In this document: positions 13,124 to 16,121 of the stretch, in pieces
How positions within the stretch are numbered: position 1 is the first letter of the stretch
Layout: every line of letters begins with the position of its first letter
Source of the DNA: Eggerthellaceae bacterium UBA3686
GTDB lineage: Bacteria > Actinomycetota > Coriobacteriia > Coriobacteriales > Eggerthellaceae
Reading direction: 5' to 3'
DNA: 16,121 bases
NCBI GenBank assembly: GCA_002371495.1
Contig: DFIX01000039.1
Span: 28,563-44,683, forward strand
Program-made: the position numbers and the translations under genes
Notes under the pieces: model-generated
What the model saw: only the letters and a program-made list of their open reading frames with translations
The model's database searches: none
Told to the model about the DNA's origin: nothing

Positions 13124-13184
13124 ACGGGGGACGGAGGAGTGTTCACTCAACCTGCTTGTATGAACATTCCTCCACCCTTGTTCA
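13121..13184. repeat. REPIN-like inverted repeat, copy C
   Basis: Arms TGAACGGGGGACGGAGGAG... (13121-13145) and TGAACATTCCTCC... (13161-13184) are imperfect reverse complements with 15 bp between them, matching the consensus of copies A and B. It lies between the convergent HTH and PfkB genes, where its hairpin could serve as a two-way transcript end, and gives the HTH gene its TGA stop. Confidence 0.75.
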
Positions 13185-13189
13185 TTTAC

Positions 13190-14092
13190 TTATTGGAAGG
13201 ACAAGCGCTCGCACACGTTGTCCTCGACGGATATCGCCGACGCTGCAAGCACTGTGCCCATCTCGCAGGACTCCGCCAGGGACTTCCCCCTCGTAAGGCC
13301 TATCGCAACGCCGGCGAAGAACGCGTCCCCGGCTCCGGTCGTGTCGACCACCTCGACCTCGCGCGCGGGGCACCAACCGCTCTCGCCCTCCATCTGGGCG
13401 AAGACGGACCCCTGCGCGCTCATGGTCACAACCATGCTCGCCAGCCCGATCCGCTCGAGCTCCTGCGAAAGCGCGCAGCGAACCTCTTCGGGCGATGAGG
13501 CGCCGATGTTTAGCGAGAAGAGCTTTGCTGCCTCCTGCTGGTTGCACACGAGGCACGCGACCCGCCGCAGCAGGTCGCGCCGCTCGCTGGCGATCGTCAT
13601 GTTGGTGACCGGTGCGTAGACCTTCTTGCCGTGCCGCTCGGCCAGGGCAAGAACCCGCTCGAGGATCGCCTCGTCGATATCGAACTCGACGCAGACGCTG
13701 TCCGCCTGCGCGATGATCTCATCGCCTCTCTCCACGAGGATGCGCTCGATTCCGCCTGTGTCGGGACGCCGCGATATCGAAGCCACCACATCGCCGTTCT
13801 CGTTGAAGATGGCGAGCCACATGCCAAGGCCGTTTTCCGCACGGCCGACGTAATCGATGTTGCAACCGCGCTGCGCGAGCCTGTCGATGATGTCGGCCGA
13901 CAGCCCGCTTTCGTCCACCACGCTCACATACGTCGAGACAAATCCCGCGTTCGCAATGTCCTCGGCAATGTTGCGCGCCACCCCGCCATGAGTCTCGATC
14001 ACGCGACCGGCATTTCTGCCCTGCGGGATGAACTCCCCGAGCGGATACCCCTTCACGTCTACGAACGTGGTTCCGATTACGACGATTCCCAT
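13190..14092 (-). CDS. PfkB-family carbohydrate/nucleoside kinase
   Basis: A 300-aa ribokinase-fold enzyme. Motif 1 is HGGVARNIAEDIANAG and motif 2 is DTTGAGDAFFAGVAIGL, with the catalytic Asp in GAGD. VCNQQEAAKL is the usual strand before the ATP site. The GGVARNIAE form and overall length recall pseudouridine kinase (PsuK)-type members, but no pseudouridine glycosidase gene is next to it, so the substrate is left open. The ATG at 14090-14092 gives the expected MGIVVIGTTFVD start. An in-frame TTG at 14101 lies closer to GGAAGGGA and cannot be excluded. It follows the PucR-type gene by about 120 bp in the same direction and may be its target. Confidence 0.9.
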   Translation of the reverse strand: MGIVVIGTTFVDVKGYPLGEFIPQGRNAGRVIETHGGVARNIAEDIANAGFVSTYVSVVDESGLSADIIDRLAQRGCNIDYVGRAENGLGMWLAIFNENGDVVASISRRPDTGGIERILVERGDEIIAQADSVCVEFDIDEAILERVLALAERHGKKVYAPVTNMTIASERRDLLRRVACLVCNQQEAAKLFSLNIGASSPEEVRCALSQELERIGLASMVVTMSAQGSVFAQMEGESGWCPAREVEVVDTTGAGDAFFAGVAIGLTRGKSLAESCEMGTVLAASAISVEDNVCERLSFQ

Positions 14093-14219
14093 GTTTTGCA
14101 AACGTCCCTTCCGCCGACCTGCGGCATCTGGCGGCTACGCCTAGCCAACGACACCCTCACCATCATACCCGCTTCCCCGCACAATAAGCGACAGAGCGGA
14201 CGCCCCTTTCTGACAGAGC

Positions 14220-15644
14220 TTAAATATCGTTAATGCGCAACGATAGGTCCAGGTGGAAGCGCGTATCGGGATCGGACAGGTCGACGTTCCCGATTTCAGC
14301 GATTCGGTCAAGGCGATAGAGCAGGGTGGAGCGGTGCACGAAGAGCGCCTCTGCGGCGGCAGTGGCGGAGCAGGCGCAAGATAGGTATGCCCGCAAGGTC
14401 TCTACCAGGTTGGTTGCATGCTGCTCGTCGTAGGCAACCAGCAAGTCCAAAGCGTCATGCCGCACGTCGGCGACCGAGTCGGAACGCAGAACCGACAGCG
14501 CGTAATCCAGCTTGATTTCGCCAAAGCCTTTTATCGGGTTGCGTGCGTCCGCGCGCTCAGCCGCTTCACGCGCCGTGCGAAGATGCGACGACGCTTCCTC
14601 GGTATCCGTGAAACGCATGCCCTTTCCAGCAACGCACCCGCACATAGCCAAAAGCGGCGCCATCGCAGACTCGAGCTGTCCTTCCTGTACCAGCAGAAGA
14701 TCAGCGAACAGCACGGTACCGCCCTCGCCTTCGGTCACGACGAGCGTCGGGTCGATACGCTCGAGGAAACGGCCGATAACGTGGCTCGGATTCTTAGAAG
14801 GGTCGTATTGGCGAACGGCGTAAATGCACTTTGGGTCGTCACGCCCCCATCCCAGCGACGCGAGGCGGACGTCAGCCGTTTCGCGGCTCTCCGGGCCGTT
14901 CTTGAGCAAGTCGGCAAGCACGGCCGACCGGTCCGTCCTCAGCTCGTCATCGGCACGCATGCGCATCCATTGCAGCACGATAGCCGATACGCCGTCTTGA
15001 ACGTGCATATCCCCGCGTGTGAACGGCGCCTTGATCCCAATAGAGACAAGCCACCCGTCATGGCGGTTGCCGTTGAAGAGGTTCGTCGCCAACGCGTAGG
15101 CGCCGAGCGGCTTGACGTCTACTTCATATGTTTCGCGACCACGTGTGCGAATCCCCTGCTGCTTGTTCACGTGCATGATTGCAGCAAGGGGCATGCTCTT
15201 GCTGCGCAGCGACTCCAGAGCCTCTTCGTTGTCTCCCAGCTGACTTACATCGCCACCGGCACCGTGTATGTAATAAGTCGCATCCGCCACGACAAAGAAA
15301 CGCCCGAGCGTGCAACCGGCTTCGTTGAGCAACGCGTCGAGCCCCGCGCCAGTTGCGACCAAATCCCGCAACCTCGCATCGAGATCGTTGTAGTGCTCAA
15401 AGCAGTCGAGAATGCTCGTGAGCACGGTGTCTACGTCTACGCCGGGCACGACGATGAAATCCTTGCCGCAGGTGCAAAGCACATTGCCACTCTCATCGCT
15501 GTCGAGGTAGACGGTGGAGCGCGACAGTTCCCCCGAACTCGGTAAAAGCCTTGCATTGCGAAGCTCGCGGTTGCCTTCTTGGATATCGGCGCGCAGGCCT
15601 TCGAAGGGCAACCATTCTGTTACAACCCACATGCTTAATCTCAT
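14220..15644 (-). CDS. PucR-family transcriptional regulator
   Basis: A 474-aa regulator. The C-terminal PucR-type HTH is clear: LVETLRAYLSCACSATAAAE followed by LFVHRSTLLYRLDRIAEIG, then the DPDTRFHLDLSLRI tail (about residues 400-472). The first ~250 residues have no clear family match by eye; the middle (about 250-380) fits a GGDEF-like region often present in this class. No membrane segment is seen. ATG at 15642-15644 with TAGGAGA; a TTG start at 15671 is less likely. PucR-type proteins are typically activators of purine or other catabolic genes. The divergent URO-D-like gene and the downstream PfkB kinase are its likely targets. Confidence 0.88.
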   Translation of the reverse strand: MRLSMWVVTEWLPFEGLRADIQEGNRELRNARLLPSSGELSRSTVYLDSDESGNVLCTCGKDFIVVPGVDVDTVLTSILDCFEHYNDLDARLRDLVATGAGLDALLNEAGCTLGRFFVVADATYYIHGAGGDVSQLGDNEEALESLRSKSMPLAAIMHVNKQQGIRTRGRETYEVDVKPLGAYALATNLFNGNRHDGWLVSIGIKAPFTRGDMHVQDGVSAIVLQWMRMRADDELRTDRSAVLADLLKNGPESRETADVRLASLGWGRDDPKCIYAVRQYDPSKNPSHVIGRFLERIDPTLVVTEGEGGTVLFADLLLVQEGQLESAMAPLLAMCGCVAGKGMRFTDTEEASSHLRTAREAAERADARNPIKGFGEIKLDYALSVLRSDSVADVRHDALDLLVAYDEQHATNLVETLRAYLSCACSATAAAEALFVHRSTLLYRLDRIAEIGNVDLSDPDTRFHLDLSLRINDI

Positions 15645-15652
15645 GATGTCTC

Positions 15653-15710
15653 CTACAAATTGTAGTAACAAGTTCTCTCATCGTCTTTCATTTTCATCAT
15701 ATCAGACGAT
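15653..15710. promoter_or_regulatory. pucR-type gene leader: -10 element and palindromes
   Basis: A minus-strand -10 candidate TATGAT (plus 15696-15701) sits inside an inverted repeat ATCGTCT (15680-15686)/AGACGAT (15704-15710) with a 17-bp spacer, a likely autoregulatory operator. A second small palindrome, CTACAA-A-TTGTAG (15653-15665), overlaps the ribosome binding region of the PucR-type gene. The -35 (TTCAAC) is poor, consistent with activator dependence. Confidence 0.45.
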
Positions 15711-15795
15711 TACACCAGTTGAAGAGCGCATTACAGTTCAATTGCTCGTACGAAGCATTCGCATATCTTAGAAATGTGACAAGTGCAAGGGTTGT

Positions 15796-15813
15796 GCCGT
15801 CTGCGAAGACGGC
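15796..15813 (+). other. Small stem-loop before the URO-D-like start
   Basis: GCCGTC-TGCGAA-GACGGC: a perfect 6-bp stem and 6-nt loop ending 15 nt before the ATG at 15829, just ahead of the GGGAGGA ribosome site. It could affect translation; no T tract follows, so it is not a terminator. Confidence 0.4.
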
Positions 15814-15828
15814 GGAATGGGAGGAAGC

Positions 15829-16121
15829 ATGAATTCACTCGAGAAATACCGGAAAGCCATAAGCCTCGAACCCTTCAAGGACCGCACCGAAATCCCCGTG
15901 TTCCCGCTCATGATCACGTCGCTCACCAAGTTCGGCGGGGCAACACAGGCCGATGCCTACAACAGCATTGACGTGTGGCTCGAGGCCGCCGAGAAAACAT
16001 TCCAGCTGGTAGGCCAGCCCGACGTCATGGCAGTCGCCTATCCCGCCGACACCGTCTTCAACATGTTCCTCCCGGCCCGCGTGCCAGGCCGGGAGCTCGG
16101 CGACGAGGAGCTCTACCAGTT
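15829..16121 (+). CDS. URO-D-family (MtaA/CmuA-like) protein, N-terminal 97 codons (3' end outside window)
   Basis: The visible product starts MNSLEKYRKAISLEP and continues with TEIPVFPLMITSLTKFGG, DVMAVAYPADTVFNMF and RVPGRELGDEELYQ. This is the N-terminal barrel region of the corrinoid methyltransferase-like URO-D family. The active-site and zinc-binding half is beyond the window. GGGAGGA sits ideally before the ATG at 15829. The frame stays open upstream to 15772 and would encode a Cys-rich CDKCKGCAVC segment, but has no usual start codon there. It is divergent from the PucR-type gene, which probably regulates it. It is the second URO-D-like gene in 5 kb, and the two differ clearly in their N-terminal sequence. 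Confidence 0.82.
   Translation, partial: MNSLEKYRKAISLEPFKDRTEIPVFPLMITSLTKFGGATQADAYNSIDVWLEAAEKTFQLVGQPDVMAVAYPADTVFNMFLPARVPGRELGDEELYQ

Noticed and set aside
5986..13184. The repeated arms as a CRISPR array
   Set aside because: Copies are thousands of bases apart, occur as inverted pairs and lack regular spacers or cas genes.
14418..15545. A 375-codon plus-strand frame opposite the PucR-type gene
   Set aside because: No domain pattern; the opposite strand has a convincing PucR HTH and a good ribosome binding site.

Overview
The window looks like a chromosomal segment of a strictly anaerobic, high-GC gut-type actinobacterium, most likely Coriobacteriia/Eggerthellaceae (Eggerthella, Gordonibacter or Slackia-like). 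Reasons: an oxygen-sensitive class III ribonucleotide reductase, a molybdopterin enzyme of the pyrogallol-phloroglucinol transhydroxylase family with its own LysR regulator, two uroporphyrinogen-decarboxylase-like (MtaA/CmuA) proteins, and strong AGGAGG-type ribosome binding sites in GC-rich DNA. The genus is an inference; there is no rRNA or other marker gene here.

Layout. (1) 1-4158, all on the minus strand: an ArsC/Spx-like thioredoxin-fold protein, a TPR protein, a DUF4037 nucleotidyltransferase-like protein, nrdG and the first 391 codons of nrdD. The last gene has its own promoter, overlapped by a pair of NrdR boxes. (2) 4351-4947, minus: an HD-domain protein. (3) 5078-11169, minus: a URO-D/methyltransferase-like gene with a terminator, a LysR regulator, the large (900 aa) and small (271 aa) subunits of a transhydroxylase-like molybdoenzyme, and a strong terminator. 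(4) 11473-13123, plus: a compact HipA/HipT-like kinase overlapping a gene whose product ends in an XRE helix-turn-helix (HTH) domain, which looks like a rearranged toxin-antitoxin module. (5) 13190-15644, minus: a PfkB-family sugar/nucleoside kinase and a PucR-type regulator. (6) 15829 to the end, plus: the start of a second URO-D-like gene, divergent from the PucR gene.

How the parts may work together. The central block reads as an aromatic-compound module: a corrinoid-methyltransferase-like protein, a LysR regulator and a dehydroxylase/transhydroxylase. Nearly the same palindrome (TCTAT-N6-ATAGA) lies upstream of both the methyltransferase-like gene and the molybdoenzyme large subunit, on either side of the lysR gene. 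This suggests one regulon joining methyl-group removal to ring hydroxyl chemistry; the substrate is unknown. The small subunit appears to have lost one of the three [4Fe-4S] clusters of the Pelobacter enzyme.

Three copies of a REPIN-like inverted repeat (arms built on TGAACA...GGAGGAATGTTCA) sit between genes at 5986-6079, 8968-9046 and 13121-13184, with a decayed half copy at 11304. One copy lies inside the molybdoenzyme operon, and two supply the stop codon of the neighbouring gene.
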